Shown one piece after another: positions 51,217-60,109 of a DNA stretch of 64,000 bases (the stretch's first letter is position 1; each line of letters starts with the position of its first letter). The notes below the pieces were generated by a model. The model searched no databases and was not told the origin of the DNA. It worked only from the letters and a program-made list of their open reading frames with translations. Position numbers and translations under genes: made by a program. This stretch comes from Elusimicrobiota bacterium. GTDB lineage: Bacteria > Elusimicrobiota > Elusimicrobia > UBA1565 > UBA9628. The DNA lies in contig JACRDT010000004.1 of NCBI GenBank assembly GCA_016212795.1, positions 34,994 to 98,993 of the forward strand, written 5' to 3'.

Positions 51217-53195
51217 GCGGCCTCCAGCGCGGCGATCTGGGCGTGGATCTGCTCGTCCGTGAAGCCGTCGAGGTCGATGCAGTGGGAGCGGCAGACCGCC
51301 ACGCACGTGCCGCAGCCCTGGCAGAGCCCCTCGTTGACCTCCGCCACGACCTTGAGCACGCTGCCGGCGCGGTCCTTGACCTCGAAGTCCTTGACGGCGC
51401 CGTAGGGGCAGGTGTGGACGCAGGACCTGCAGTGGCTGCACAGGTTGCGGTTCACGCGGGCGATGACGGGCTCCCGCTCCAGCTGCGGCTGGGAGAACAG
51501 GCCGAGGGTCTTGGCCGCTGCCGCCGAGGCCTGGGCGACGGCGTCGGGGATGTCCTTGGGCGCCTGGCACGCGCCGGCCAGGAAGACCCCGGCCGCCGCG
51601 GTCTCGACCGGCCTGAGCTTCGGGTGCGCCTCGGAGTAGAACCCGTGCTGGTCGTAGCCCACCCCGAACAGCTGGGCCAGCCTCTCCGAGCCGCGCCGGG
51701 GCCTGACCGCGTCGGCCAGCACGACCATGTCCGCCAGGACCGTGACGGGCCGTCCCGCGAGGGTGTCGGCGCCCTTCACCACGAGGCGGCCGTCCTGGCG
51801 GCGATAGACGCGGCTGACCCGCCCGCGGACATATCGCGCGCCATCGTTGTCGATGGCCCGCCTGACGAATTCCTCATATCCTTTGCCGGTCGCCCTGATG
51901 TCCATGTAGAAGACGGTGGCCTCGCCGTCGTGCACCTTGTGGCGGTAGAGCATGGCGTGCTTGGCGGTGTACATGCAGCAGATCTTGGAGCAGTACGGGA
52001 GGCCCTTCTTCTCGTCGCGGCTGCCGCAGCACTGGATGAAGACCACGGTCTTGGGCTCGGCTCCGTCGGAAGGCCGCTTGATGGCGCCGCCGGTCGGGCC
52101 GCTGGCCGAGGCGAGGCGCTCGAAGGCGAAGCCGTCGATGACGTCGGCGAGCCTGCCGCCGCCGTACTCGCCGTAGGACGCGTGGTCCCACAGCTCGAAG
52201 CCCGTGGCCAGGACCACGGCCCCGACCTTGACCTTCTCGAGGCGGTCCCGGTCCTTGAAGTCCACCGCGCCGCGGGGGCAGACCTTGGCGCAGAGGCCGC
52301 ACTTGCCCTGCTTGAGCATGGTGCAGCGCTCGGCGTCGATGACGGGCTTGTTGGGCACCGCCTGGGGGAAGGGGACGTAGATGGCGCGGCGCGCGCCCAG
52401 GCCGGCGTCGAACTCGCTGGGGATCCTCTTCTGCGGGCATCTGTTCCAGCAGTCGCCGCAGCCGGTGCACTTGTCCGGGTCCACGAACCTGGCCTTGCGG
52501 CGCACGGTGACCTCGAAGTTGCCGACGAAACCCTCCACGGCCGCGACCTCGGCGTAGGTCATCAGCCGGATGTTCGGGTGGCTGGCGGCCTCGACCATCC
52601 TCGGGGTGAGGATGCACTGGCTGCAGTCGAGGGTGGGGAAGGTCTCGGAGAGGCGGGCCATGTGCCCGCCGATGGAAGGGCCGCTCTCCACGAGCACGAC
52701 CTTCTTGCCGCCGGCCGCGATGTCGAGGGCCGCCTGGATGCCCGCGATGCCGCCGCCCACCACCATGGCCGTGGGCTCCACCGGCACCCGCACGGGGCGG
52801 AGGGCCCGGTCGCGCCGCGTCTTCTCGACCATGAGCCGGACCAGCTCGACGGCCTTCGCGGTGGCGGCGGCGCGGTCGGCGTGGACCCAGGAGCAGTGCT
52901 CGCGGACGTTGGCCATCTCGAGAAGGTAGGGGTTCAGGCCCGCCTGCGCGGCCGCGCTCCGGAAGGTCCTCTCGTGCATGCGCGGGCTGCAGGCGGCTAC
53001 GACGACGCCGGTGAGCTTTAGGTCCGCGATGGCCTTCTTGATCATGCTCTGCCCCGGGTCCGAGCACATGTACTTGTAGTCCACGCTGTGGACGACGCCA
53101 GGGAACCGGGCCGCCGCCGCGGCCACCGCCGCGCAATCGACGGTGCGGCCGATGTTCTCGCCGCAATGGCAGACGAAGACCCCGAGGCGGCTCAT
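51213..53195 (-). CDS. hdrA: Heterodisulfide reductase subunit A (flavin bifurcating core)
   Basis: A 660-residue HdrA. N-terminal domain GVFVCHCGENIG, FAD motif MVVGGGIAGIQAALDIAAGG, LDCSQCILTPRM, inserted ferredoxin domain (CTGCGDCWNRCP, KCGLCAKVCPRG), and two C-terminal [4Fe-4S] (CSHCRSCVHTCP, CQGCGTCVAVCR). HdrA holds the FAD thought to bifurcate electrons. Coupled by overlap to hdrB upstream and the mvhD-like gene downstream. Confidence 0.96.
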   Translation of the reverse strand: MSRLGVFVCHCGENIGRTVDCAAVAAAAARFPGVVHSVDYKYMCSDPGQSMIKKAIADLKLTGVVVAACSPRMHERTFRSAAAQAGLNPYLLEMANVREHCSWVHADRAAATAKAVELVRLMVEKTRRDRALRPVRVPVEPTAMVVGGGIAGIQAALDIAAGGKKVVLVESGPSIGGHMARLSETFPTLDCSQCILTPRMVEAASHPNIRLMTYAEVAAVEGFVGNFEVTVRRKARFVDPDKCTGCGDCWNRCPQKRIPSEFDAGLGARRAIYVPFPQAVPNKPVIDAERCTMLKQGKCGLCAKVCPRGAVDFKDRDRLEKVKVGAVVLATGFELWDHASYGEYGGGRLADVIDGFAFERLASASGPTGGAIKRPSDGAEPKTVVFIQCCGSRDEKKGLPYCSKICCMYTAKHAMLYRHKVHDGEATVFYMDIRATGKGYEEFVRRAIDNDGARYVRGRVSRVYRRQDGRLVVKGADTLAGRPVTVLADMVVLADAVRPRRGSERLAQLFGVGYDQHGFYSEAHPKLRPVETAAAGVFLAGACQAPKDIPDAVAQASAAAAKTLGLFSQPQLEREPVIARVNRNLCSHCRSCVHTCPYGAVKDFEVKDRAGSVLKVVAEVNEGLCQGCGTCVAVCRSHCIDLDGFTDEQIHAQIAALEAA

Positions 53196-54073
53196 GGCCG
53201 GCCCCCGGCGCAGACCGTTCGGGCGTCGGTGAAGTGCCGGTCCAGGCCCAGCGCCGCCGGGCTCAGCCCGGCCGCCAGGCCCAGGAGCTCGCTGAGGTAG
53301 AGGACCGGCATGGCGCCGCGCCGGCGCATGTCCAGGTTGCTGTGGCACATGGGGCAGCCCACCACGACGAGGTCCGCGCCGGCGGCCTTGGCGTCCGAGA
53401 GGACCGCGCCGCCGAGGTCCATGACCGCCTCCGTCTTGGACATGCTGAAGCCCCCGCCGCAGCACTCGGTGGCGAAGTTCCAGGGCAGGACCGAGCAGCC
53501 CGCGGCCTTGATGGCCCCCTCCATGGCCGACGGCGATTCGGGGTCCTCGCCTTCGTTGATGCCTTCCCCGCGGCTGAGCAGGCAGCCATAATAGGGAACG
53601 GCCTTGAGTCCCGGCAGGGGCCGGGTGAGCGTCCCGGCCAGGCCGTCGGCGAGGAGGCCGTTGATGAACCCGTTGATGCTGACGACCCGGACCTTGCCTT
53701 GGAAAGGCAGGCCGGCCAGCCGGGCCGCGCGTTCGGCGAGGCCCGGGTCGCGGCCGAGCCGCACGAGCGTGCCTTTCAGGCGCGAGAAGCAGGCGGCGCA
53801 CGGCGCCAGCACCGTGCCCAGGCCCTGGGCCTCGGCCAGGGCCAGCGCGCGGAAGGGCAGGGCCACGGCCAGGTCATGGTTGAGGCTGTGGGCCGCGGTG
53901 GCCCCGCAGCAGTTCCAATCGTCGATCTCGCGGAGCTCCGCGCCGGCGACGCGGGCGAGGGCGCGGATGGAGAGGTCGAGCTCCACCGCGCCGCCGGCGA
54001 GCGAGCAGCCGGGGTAGTAGCCGATGTCCCCCGCCCCCCCCCGCGGGGGGGGCGGGCAGCGGGGGGGGGTCAT
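53192..54073 (-). CDS. hdrB: Heterodisulfide reductase subunit B with element-encoded N-terminus
   Basis: A 293-residue HdrB. Two CCG domains: YYPGCSLAGG, DWNCCGATAAHS, APCAACFSR and YYGCLLSRG, TECCGGGFS, GCPMCHSN, which bind two non-cubane [4Fe-4S]. HdrB normally begins directly with YAYYPGCS-like sequence. Here residues 1-16 (MTPPRCPPPPRGGAGD) are exactly element copy i, which thus supplies the start codon. GGAGAAGG lies before the ATG and the ATGA overlaps the hdrC stop. Confidence 0.93.
   Translation of the reverse strand: MTPPRCPPPPRGGAGDIGYYPGCSLAGGAVELDLSIRALARVAGAELREIDDWNCCGATAAHSLNHDLAVALPFRALALAEAQGLGTVLAPCAACFSRLKGTLVRLGRDPGLAERAARLAGLPFQGKVRVVSINGFINGLLADGLAGTLTRPLPGLKAVPYYGCLLSRGEGINEGEDPESPSAMEGAIKAAGCSVLPWNFATECCGGGFSMSKTEAVMDLGGAVLSDAKAAGADLVVVGCPMCHSNLDMRRRGAMPVLYLSELLGLAAGLSPAALGLDRHFTDARTVCAGGRP
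54026..54073 (-). repeat. Palindromic element, copy i (codons 1-16 of hdrB)
   Basis: Minus strand: ATGA, a C-run, CGCTGCCCG, palindrome CCCCCCCCGCGGGGGGGG and GCGGGGGAC. It is the shortest copy (48 bp); the A-rich left part is reduced to ATGA. It lies exactly at the hdrC/hdrB stop-start overlap. Confidence 0.7.
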
Positions 54074-54630
54074 GCCTTCTCCTTCGCTCTGCATGCCTCG
54101 AATATCCGCCGTATCTCGGTTCGTCCCTTGATGACGTGCGGGATCAGCGGGAGCTTCCCCCTGGCCAGCATGGCCGGGGCGACGGCCAGGTCCTGGAAGA
54201 TGTCCCCGCTCCAGAGCTTGTAGAGGCCGACGAGGGGCACCTCGCTCATGCGGCCCGTGTGCTCGACGCTCGCCAGGAACGCCTCATGGAAGGCCAGGAT
54301 GCGCCGGCCTCGCGGGGAGACCTTCCCCTCGCGGCGCGAGAGCTCGCGCAGCGCGTCGATGACCGCCGCCGGGTCGAGCTCCCGGGGACAGCGCTGGGTG
54401 CAGGTGAGGCACCCGGCGCAGCACCAGATGGCCAGGGAGCGCAGGAGGGCTTCCCGGTCGCCGGGGTCGCCGGTCTGCGCCAGGCGCATGATCTGGTTGG
54501 GCGCCAGGTCCATGTGCCGCGCCATGGGGCAGCCCGCGGTGCACTTGCCGCACTGGTAGCACCGCTCCACGCGCACGCCGGCGGCGTCCCGCACGGCGTC
54601 CGCCAGGTCCGCGTCAGGCCCTTGCGACAT
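54070..54630 (-). CDS. hdrC: Heterodisulfide reductase subunit C
   Basis: A 186-residue HdrC with two [4Fe-4S]: CYQCGKCTAGCP and CCAGCLTCTQRCP. Mid-region NQIMRLAQTG matches the family. First gene of the Flx-Hdr operon. TATAAG lies 6 nt before the ATG, so transcription may begin at the start codon; AAGGG could double as a weak SD. A LysR-type box is centred about 64 bp upstream of the predicted start. Confidence 0.94.
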   Translation of the reverse strand: MSQGPDADLADAVRDAAGVRVERCYQCGKCTAGCPMARHMDLAPNQIMRLAQTGDPGDREALLRSLAIWCCAGCLTCTQRCPRELDPAAVIDALRELSRREGKVSPRGRRILAFHEAFLASVEHTGRMSEVPLVGLYKLWSGDIFQDLAVAPAMLARGKLPLIPHVIKGRTEIRRIFEACRAKEKA

Positions 54631-54636
54631 GGCACC

Positions 54637-54642
54637 CTTATA
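54637..54642 (-). promoter_or_regulatory. -10 box of the hdrC operon
   Basis: TATAAG on the minus strand, 6 nt before the hdrC ATG. It predicts a leaderless or nearly leaderless transcript. Confidence 0.45.
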
Positions 54643-54684
54643 CCACGAAGCGGGCGGCGGCAACAATTGAATTAAGTTGATGCC

Positions 54685-54703
54685 CTATAAGTCCGGCTAA
54701 TAG
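54685..54703. promoter_or_regulatory. LysR-type box upstream of hdrC
   Basis: CTAT-N11-ATAG interrupted palindrome, with TATAAG-N4-GCTAATAG inside. Centre 54694 lies about 64 bp before the predicted hdrC transcription start, the classic position of a LysR recognition site. The same core recurs at 55668-55686. It is just past the lysR stop codon. Confidence 0.6.
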
Positions 54704-54711
54704 TCCGTCGG

Positions 54712-55641
54712 TCAGGCGGCGGGGGCCCCGGCCGGCCGGGGGGCGCCGGGGCGGGGGCCCGCGGAGCGGACGTGGTCGAGGAACGTCTGGACCGTGCGGT
54801 CGGGCTTCCTGCCTTTGCGCGTGATGATGCAGAGCGGGCGCCGGATGCCGGGCCGGGCGAAGCGCACGGCGCAGACGGAGCCCTGGCGCACCTCCTGGAG
54901 GACCGTGTTCTCGGGCACGATGGCGACGCCCGTGCCGGCCGCGACCGCGCTCTTGACGGTCTCGATGTTGTCGAGCTCCAGCTTGACTTCCATCCGGAGC
55001 CCGAGGCCGCGCAGCGTCTTGTCGAGCGCCTTGCGCGTGGGGGAGGAGGGGTCGAGGGCGATGAATTCCTGGTCCCGGAGCCCCTTGGCGTCGATGGACT
55101 GGCGGGCGGCCAGGGCGTGGTCCGGGCGGCAGATGAGCACCATCTCCTCCATGAGGAGCGGGGTGATCTGGATGCCTTGGCGCTTGGACGGGTAGGCCAT
55201 GATGCTGAGGTCGACCCGGTCCCGGAGGATGTCGTCGTAGATGCGGGCGGCCTTCTGGTAGTCGATGTCGATCTGGACGCCGGGGTGGCGGGCGAGGAAG
55301 CCCCTGACGTAGCCCTGGAGGAGGTGGGTGCCCACGCTGTAGATGGCGCTGACGCGGACGTGCCTGGCGCCGGAGGCCTCGGCCAGATGGCGCAGGCGCA
55401 GCCGCATGTCCTCGTAGGACGCGACGGTCTTGCGGCACATCCGGTAGAAGATCAGGCCGGCGGGGGTCAGCCGCAGGGGCGTCCGGTTGCCGCGGCCCAC
55501 CAGGGGGCAGCCCAGGGAATGCTCCAGGTTCTTGATCTGCTGGCTCACCGCGGACTGGGTGAGGAAGTTCAGCTCGGCGGCCTTGGAGAAGCTCCCGGTG
55601 TCGGCGAGGTCCCGGAACACCTTGCAGGTCTCGATGAGCAT
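54712..55641 (-). CDS. LysR-family transcriptional regulator
   Basis: A 309-residue LysR-type regulator. The helix-turn-helix is at about 18-37 (SFSKAAELNFLTQSAVSQQI), preceded by FRDLADTG and followed by the LTPAG motif. The effector domain is CysB/CbbR-like (VRVSAIYSVGTHLL, VAAGTGVAIVPENTV). The C-terminus is Pro/Ala-rich. It lies between the two Hdr operons and probably controls both plus itself. TAGAAT lies 8 nt before its ATG. Confidence 0.93.
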   Translation of the reverse strand: MLIETCKVFRDLADTGSFSKAAELNFLTQSAVSQQIKNLEHSLGCPLVGRGNRTPLRLTPAGLIFYRMCRKTVASYEDMRLRLRHLAEASGARHVRVSAIYSVGTHLLQGYVRGFLARHPGVQIDIDYQKAARIYDDILRDRVDLSIMAYPSKRQGIQITPLLMEEMVLICRPDHALAARQSIDAKGLRDQEFIALDPSSPTRKALDKTLRGLGLRMEVKLELDNIETVKSAVAAGTGVAIVPENTVLQEVRQGSVCAVRFARPGIRRPLCIITRKGRKPDRTVQTFLDHVRSAGPRPGAPRPAGAPAA

Positions 55642-55667
55642 GCCCCGAGATTCTAGCAGATAGGCAC

Positions 55668-55686
55668 TTATAAGGGAAGCTAATAG
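55668..55686. promoter_or_regulatory. LysR-type box between lysR and the qmoC-like operon
   Basis: TTAT-N11-ATAG with the same TATAAG-N4-GCTAATAG core as the site at 54685. It is about 35 bp upstream of the predicted lysR start (autoregulation) and about 60-65 bp before a possible start for the plus-strand operon near 55740. Confidence 0.6.
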
Positions 55687-55722
55687 GTTTATCAGGATTA
55701 TTCATTTGCTTGCCGCCAGGCC

Positions 55723-55761
55723 GCATGATATCATGCAGCTCTGTACGATGACATCCGTCAT
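55723..55761. promoter_or_regulatory. Two palindromes before the qmoC-like operon
   Basis: GCATGATATCATGC (55723-55736) is a perfect 14-bp palindrome containing TATCAT, a possible -10. ATGAC-ATCC-GTCAT (55748-55761) is a short stem-loop. One may be an operator for a second regulator; the start codon itself has a normal SD (GGTGGAG). Confidence 0.45.
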
Positions 55762-55773
55762 ATAGGTGGAGCC

Positions 55774-56955
55774 ATGGAGAACGTGACCGACCCCGGGCTG
55801 ATCGCGGACATCCGCCGCTACGGCCATTTCGACGTCGACGGGTGCTACAACTGCGGGAGCTGCGCGGCGGTCTGCGCGCTCAGCGAGGACTCGGCGCTGT
55901 TCCCCCGCAAGAGCATGCGCCTCGCCCAGCTGGGCCTGCGCGAGCGCCTGCTGGGGAGCCTCGACCCGTGGCTCTGCTACTACTGCGGCGACTGCTCCAA
56001 GACCTGCCCCCGCCAGACCGAGCCCGGCGAGTCCATGATGACCCTGCGGCGGTTCCTCACGGCCCAGTACGACTGGACGGGCCTCTCGGCCAGGATGTAC
56101 CGGTCCGCGTGGTGGGAGCTCGGCGTGCTCGGGGCCGTGGGGCTGCTGACGGGGTGGATCATGTCCCGCCTCATGGCAGGCATGCCGACGGAGTTGACGG
56201 CGCAGGGGGGCGTCCGGATCAACGAGTTCCTGCCCATGACCCGGGTCCACGCCTTCGACTGGGTGATGGCGGCCGGCCTGACGTTCTTCCTGATGAGCAA
56301 CGTGGCCCGGTTCTTCTGGTACACGATGCTGCGCGACGGCGACGCCCCGCCGCTGCGCTCCTACGTCTCGGAGCTCTGGACCCTCGTGTGGGACGGCGCC
56401 ACCCAGATCCGCTTCCGGGAGTGCGGCGAGAACTCCCCGCGCTGGGTCAAGCACCTGCTGCTGGTCACGGGCTACGGGCTCATGTTCAGCCTCATCGTCT
56501 TCTTCCTGCCGTGGTTCCAGACGGAGAACCTCTACCCTCTCTGGCATCCGCAGCGCTGGCTGGGGTACTACGCCACCGCCGTGCTGACCGTCTTCGCGGT
56601 CGAGATCCTCTGGAGCCGGGTCAAGAAGGAGGAGGAGATCCACCGGTTCTCCGACCTCAGCGACTGGCTGTTCCCCATCCTGCTGCTGCTGACCACGCTG
56701 ACCGGCATCGCGGTCCACGTTTTCCGCTACGCCGGCTGGCCGTTCCCGATGTACTACGCCTATTTCGCGCACATGATGGTCGCCGTCCCGATGCTGACGG
56801 TGGAAGTGCCCTTCGGGAAGTGGGCGCACATCTCCTACCGGCCCCTGGCGGCGTATTTCCAGGCGGTCAAGACCAACGCGGCCGGGCTCCGCCGCGCCGA
56901 GGGCGCCGCCCCGGACGCGGCGGCCGACGCGGGGCCCAAGGCCCAGGCGGCATGA
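55774..56955 (+). CDS. qmoC: QmoC-like membrane subunit (HdrC fused to cytochrome b-type domain)
   Basis: A 393-residue protein. N-terminal HdrC domain with two [4Fe-4S]: CYNCGSCAAVCALS and CYYCGDCSKTCPR. The C-terminal about 270 residues have five to six membrane helices (LGVLGAVGLLTGWI, VMAAGLTFFLMSN, LLVTGYGLMFSLIVFFL, ILLLLTTLTGIAVHVF) with several His for heme b. This is the QmoC layout, which exchanges electrons with menaquinone. As first gene of the hydrogenase operon it predicts a membrane-anchored Hdr-Mvh complex. Confidence 0.9.
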   Translation: MENVTDPGLIADIRRYGHFDVDGCYNCGSCAAVCALSEDSALFPRKSMRLAQLGLRERLLGSLDPWLCYYCGDCSKTCPRQTEPGESMMTLRRFLTAQYDWTGLSARMYRSAWWELGVLGAVGLLTGWIMSRLMAGMPTELTAQGGVRINEFLPMTRVHAFDWVMAAGLTFFLMSNVARFFWYTMLRDGDAPPLRSYVSELWTLVWDGATQIRFRECGENSPRWVKHLLLVTGYGLMFSLIVFFLPWFQTENLYPLWHPQRWLGYYATAVLTVFAVEILWSRVKKEEEIHRFSDLSDWLFPILLLLTTLTGIAVHVFRYAGWPFPMYYAYFAHMMVAVPMLTVEVPFGKWAHISYRPLAAYFQAVKTNAAGLRRAEGAAPDAAADAGPKAQAA

Positions 56956-56959
56956 TACC

Positions 56960-59900
56960 ATGAACAGCTCCGAGAACCACGGCAAGAGGGTCGGCGCCGC
57001 GCTGGTGGTGGGCGGCGGCATCGGGGGCATGCAGGCGGCGCTCGATTTCGCGGCGGCCGGCATCAAGGTCTATCTGATCGACCGCGGCCCCTGCATCGGC
57101 GGGGTCATGGCCCAGCTCGACAAGACCTTCCCCACCAACGACTGCGCCATGTGCACCATGGCCCCGAGGCTCGTCGAGATCAGCCGCCACAAGGACATCG
57201 AGATCATCCCGCTGGCGGAGGTCGAGAAGGTGGAGGGGCAGGCGGGCGACTTCGCGGTCGCCCTGCGCCGGCGCCCCCGCTACGTCAACGAGAAGTGCAC
57301 CGGGTGCGGCGCCTGCCTGGCCGCCTGCCCGGTGGGCAAGCTCAAGCCCTCCGACGACCCCAAGAAGCCCCAGCCCATCCCGGACGAGTACAACGAGGGG
57401 CTGAGCTTCCGGCCGGCGATCTACATCCCGTACCCGCAGGCCGTCCCGAACTACGCGGTCGTGGACCCCGAGCGCTGCCTGCACCTCAAGACCGGCAAGT
57501 GCAAGCTGTGCCTGAAATCCTGCCAGGCGGGGGCCATCGACTTCGCGCAGAAAGACGAAGCCGTCAGCGTGAACGTCGGCGCCATCGTGGTCGCCCCCGG
57601 CTACAAGCTCATCGACCCGAAGGTCAAGCCGGACTACGGCTACGGCGCGTACAAGAACGTCATCACGGCGCTCGAGTTCGAGCGCCTGCTGTCGGCCTCG
57701 GGGCCGTACCTCGGCAAGGTCCTGCGCCCCTCCGACAAGGCCGAGCCCAAGCGCATCGCCTTCATCCAGTGCGTGGGCTCGAGGGACAGCGAGCGCGACT
57801 ACTGCTCCGCGGTCTGCTGCATGTACGCCACGAAGGAGGCCCTCCTGGCCAAGGAGCACCTGAGCCCCGACCTGCAGTGCGACATCTACTTCATGGACCT
57901 GCGCGCCTTCAGCAAGGGCTTCGAGGAGTACTACAACCGCGCCAAGGCCCATGGGGTGCGCTACATCCGCTGCCGCGTCCCGAAGCTCGGGGAGGACCCC
58001 GCGACCCGCGACGTCACGCTCACCTACCTGGGCGAGGACGAGACCAAGCACGAGGCCGCCTACGACCTGGTCGTGCTCTCGGCGGGGCTGCGGCCCAACC
58101 CGTCGTCGGCCGCCCTGAAGGGGACGCTGGGGCTCGAGCTCGACCAGCACGGCTTCTGCGTCACCAGGCCCTTCGCGCCGGTCGACGCCGGCCGGGAGGG
58201 GGTCTTCGTGGCGGGCGTGTTCACCGAGCCCAAGGACATCCCCGAGACCGTCATCCAGGCCAGCGGGTCGGTGAGCCGGGCCATGGAGCTGCTGAGCCCG
58301 GCCAAGGGGGAGCTCATCGCCAACAAGGCCTACCCCCCCGAGACCGAGGTGGCGGGCCAGGAGCCGCGGGCCGGCGTTTTCATCTGCCACTGCGGCACCA
58401 ACATCGCCTCCGTGGTGGCGGTGCAGGACGTCGTGGCCTACGCCCGGTCCCTCCCGAACGTGGTCCACGCCGAGAACGTCCTCTACGCCTGCGCCAACGA
58501 CTCGCAGGAGAAGATCAAGAAGACCATCGTCGACAAGAAGCTCAACCGGGTGGTCGTCGCGGCCTGCACCCCCCGCACGCACGAGCCGCTGTTCCGCAAC
58601 ACCATCCGCGAGGCGGGGCTCAACCCGTACCTCTTCGAGATGGCCAACATCCGGGACCAATGCTCCTGGGTGCACATGGGCGAGCCCCTGCCCGCGACCC
58701 GCAAGGCCAAGGACCTGGTGCGCATGGCCCTGGCCAAGTCCCGGCTCCTGGAGCCTCTCTACAAAAAGCACGTCCCCATCCAGAAAGGCGTGCTGGTCAT
58801 CGGGGGCGGCCTGGCCGGCATGACGGCCGCCTTGACCCTGGCCCGCCAGGGCTTCAAGGTCCACCTGGCGGAGCGGGACGGAGCGCTGGGCGGCATGCTC
58901 CGGCGGTCGCGGTTCCTCTTCGAGCCCGAGGCCGACCCGCAGAAGCACCTGGCCGAGGTCGTCGCGGCCGTGAAGGCCCAGAAGAACATCACGGTGCACA
59001 CGGGCGCCGTGATCGAGGCCATCGACGGCTTCGTCGGCAACTTCAAGACCAGGCTGTCGGCCGCCGGGCAGCCGGCGGTCGAGGTGCCGCACGGGGCCAT
59101 CATCGTGGCGACCGGGGCGCGGGAGTTCCAGCCGGAGGAATACCTCTACGGCCGGCATGCCGGGGTCCTCACGCAACTGCAGCTCGAGGAGCGGCTCGCC
59201 GCCGCGGATTGGCGGTCCAAGGCGCCCCGGACGGTCGTGATGATCCAGTGCGTGGGCTCGCGCGACGAGAAGCGCCCCAACTGCAGCCGCGTCTGCTGCG
59301 GCGCCGCGGTCAAGAACGCCCTGAAGATCAAGGAGCTCTCGCCCGAGACCAACGTCTACGTCCTGTTCCGGGACGTGCGCACCTACGGTTTCAAGGAAAC
59401 GTATTATACGCGGGCCCGCCAGCAGGGCGTCGTCTTCGCCCGGTACGACGAGAACCGCAAGCCGCGGGTCGCCGAGCGGGGCGGGCGGCTCGCGGTCACG
59501 ACCTACGAGCCCATCGCACGGACCGAGGCGGTCATCGAGGCGGACCTCGTGGTCCTGGCCGCCGCCACGGTGCCCCACCCCGAGAACAAGGACCTCGCGC
59601 AGATGCTCAAGGTGCCGCTCGACCCCAACGGGTTCTTCCTCGAGGCCCACATGAAGCTGCGGCCCGTGGACTTCGCCACCGACGGCATCTTCCTGTGCGG
59701 CACGGCCCACTTCCCCAAGACCGCCGACGAGACGATCGCCCAGTCCCTGGGCGCGGCGGCCCGGGTGGCCGCGACGCTGGCCAAGGACACCATGGAGCTC
59801 GAGGCGAACGTCTCCCAGGTCCTCGACGACAGCTGCGACGGCTGCGCCTACTGCGTGGACCCCTGCCCCTACAAGGCGGTCACGCTGCTGGAGTACATGC

Positions 59901-60109
59901 GCGAGGGCGCCATCAAGAAGATCGTGGAGGTCAACGAGAGCCTGTGCAAGGGCTGCGGGGTGTGCCAGGCCACCTGCCCGAAGAAGGGGATCGCGGTCCG
60001 GGGCTTCAGGCTCGAGCAGATCTCGGCCATGGCGGAGGCGGCCCTGGCCCCCGCGTCCCTGGACCCGACGCCGGAGCCCGAGCCGGCGAAAGAGGAGGTG
60101 GCCAACTGA
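56960..60109 (+). CDS. hdrA: Double HdrA fusion (QmoA-QmoB-like)
   Basis: A 1049-residue fusion of two HdrA-like modules. Module 1 (about 10-470): VVGGGIGGMQAALDFAAAG, CAMCTMAPRLVE, CTGCGACLAACP and KCKLCLKSCQAG, VQCVGSRD-type motif. Module 2 (about 475-1049): GVFICHCGTNIASVV, VLVIGGGLAGMTAALTLARQG, then C-terminal CDGCAYCVDPCP and CKGCGVCQATCPKKG. Module 1 lacks the HCG N-terminal domain. In Qmo complexes the two modules are separate proteins (QmoA, QmoB). It starts 5 bp after qmoC and would bridge MvhD to QmoC, with two FADs. Confidence 0.93.
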   Translation: MNSSENHGKRVGAALVVGGGIGGMQAALDFAAAGIKVYLIDRGPCIGGVMAQLDKTFPTNDCAMCTMAPRLVEISRHKDIEIIPLAEVEKVEGQAGDFAVALRRRPRYVNEKCTGCGACLAACPVGKLKPSDDPKKPQPIPDEYNEGLSFRPAIYIPYPQAVPNYAVVDPERCLHLKTGKCKLCLKSCQAGAIDFAQKDEAVSVNVGAIVVAPGYKLIDPKVKPDYGYGAYKNVITALEFERLLSASGPYLGKVLRPSDKAEPKRIAFIQCVGSRDSERDYCSAVCCMYATKEALLAKEHLSPDLQCDIYFMDLRAFSKGFEEYYNRAKAHGVRYIRCRVPKLGEDPATRDVTLTYLGEDETKHEAAYDLVVLSAGLRPNPSSAALKGTLGLELDQHGFCVTRPFAPVDAGREGVFVAGVFTEPKDIPETVIQASGSVSRAMELLSPAKGELIANKAYPPETEVAGQEPRAGVFICHCGTNIASVVAVQDVVAYARSLPNVVHAENVLYACANDSQEKIKKTIVDKKLNRVVVAACTPRTHEPLFRNTIREAGLNPYLFEMANIRDQCSWVHMGEPLPATRKAKDLVRMALAKSRLLEPLYKKHVPIQKGVLVIGGGLAGMTAALTLARQGFKVHLAERDGALGGMLRRSRFLFEPEADPQKHLAEVVAAVKAQKNITVHTGAVIEAIDGFVGNFKTRLSAAGQPAVEVPHGAIIVATGAREFQPEEYLYGRHAGVLTQLQLEERLAAADWRSKAPRTVVMIQCVGSRDEKRPNCSRVCCGAAVKNALKIKELSPETNVYVLFRDVRTYGFKETYYTRARQQGVVFARYDENRKPRVAERGGRLAVTTYEPIARTEAVIEADLVVLAAATVPHPENKDLAQMLKVPLDPNGFFLEAHMKLRPVDFATDGIFLCGTAHFPKTADETIAQSLGAAARVAATLAKDTMELEANVSQVLDDSCDGCAYCVDPCPYKAVTLLEYMREGAIKKIVEVNESLCKGCGVCQATCPKKGIAVRGFRLEQISAMAEAALAPASLDPTPEPEPAKEEVAN

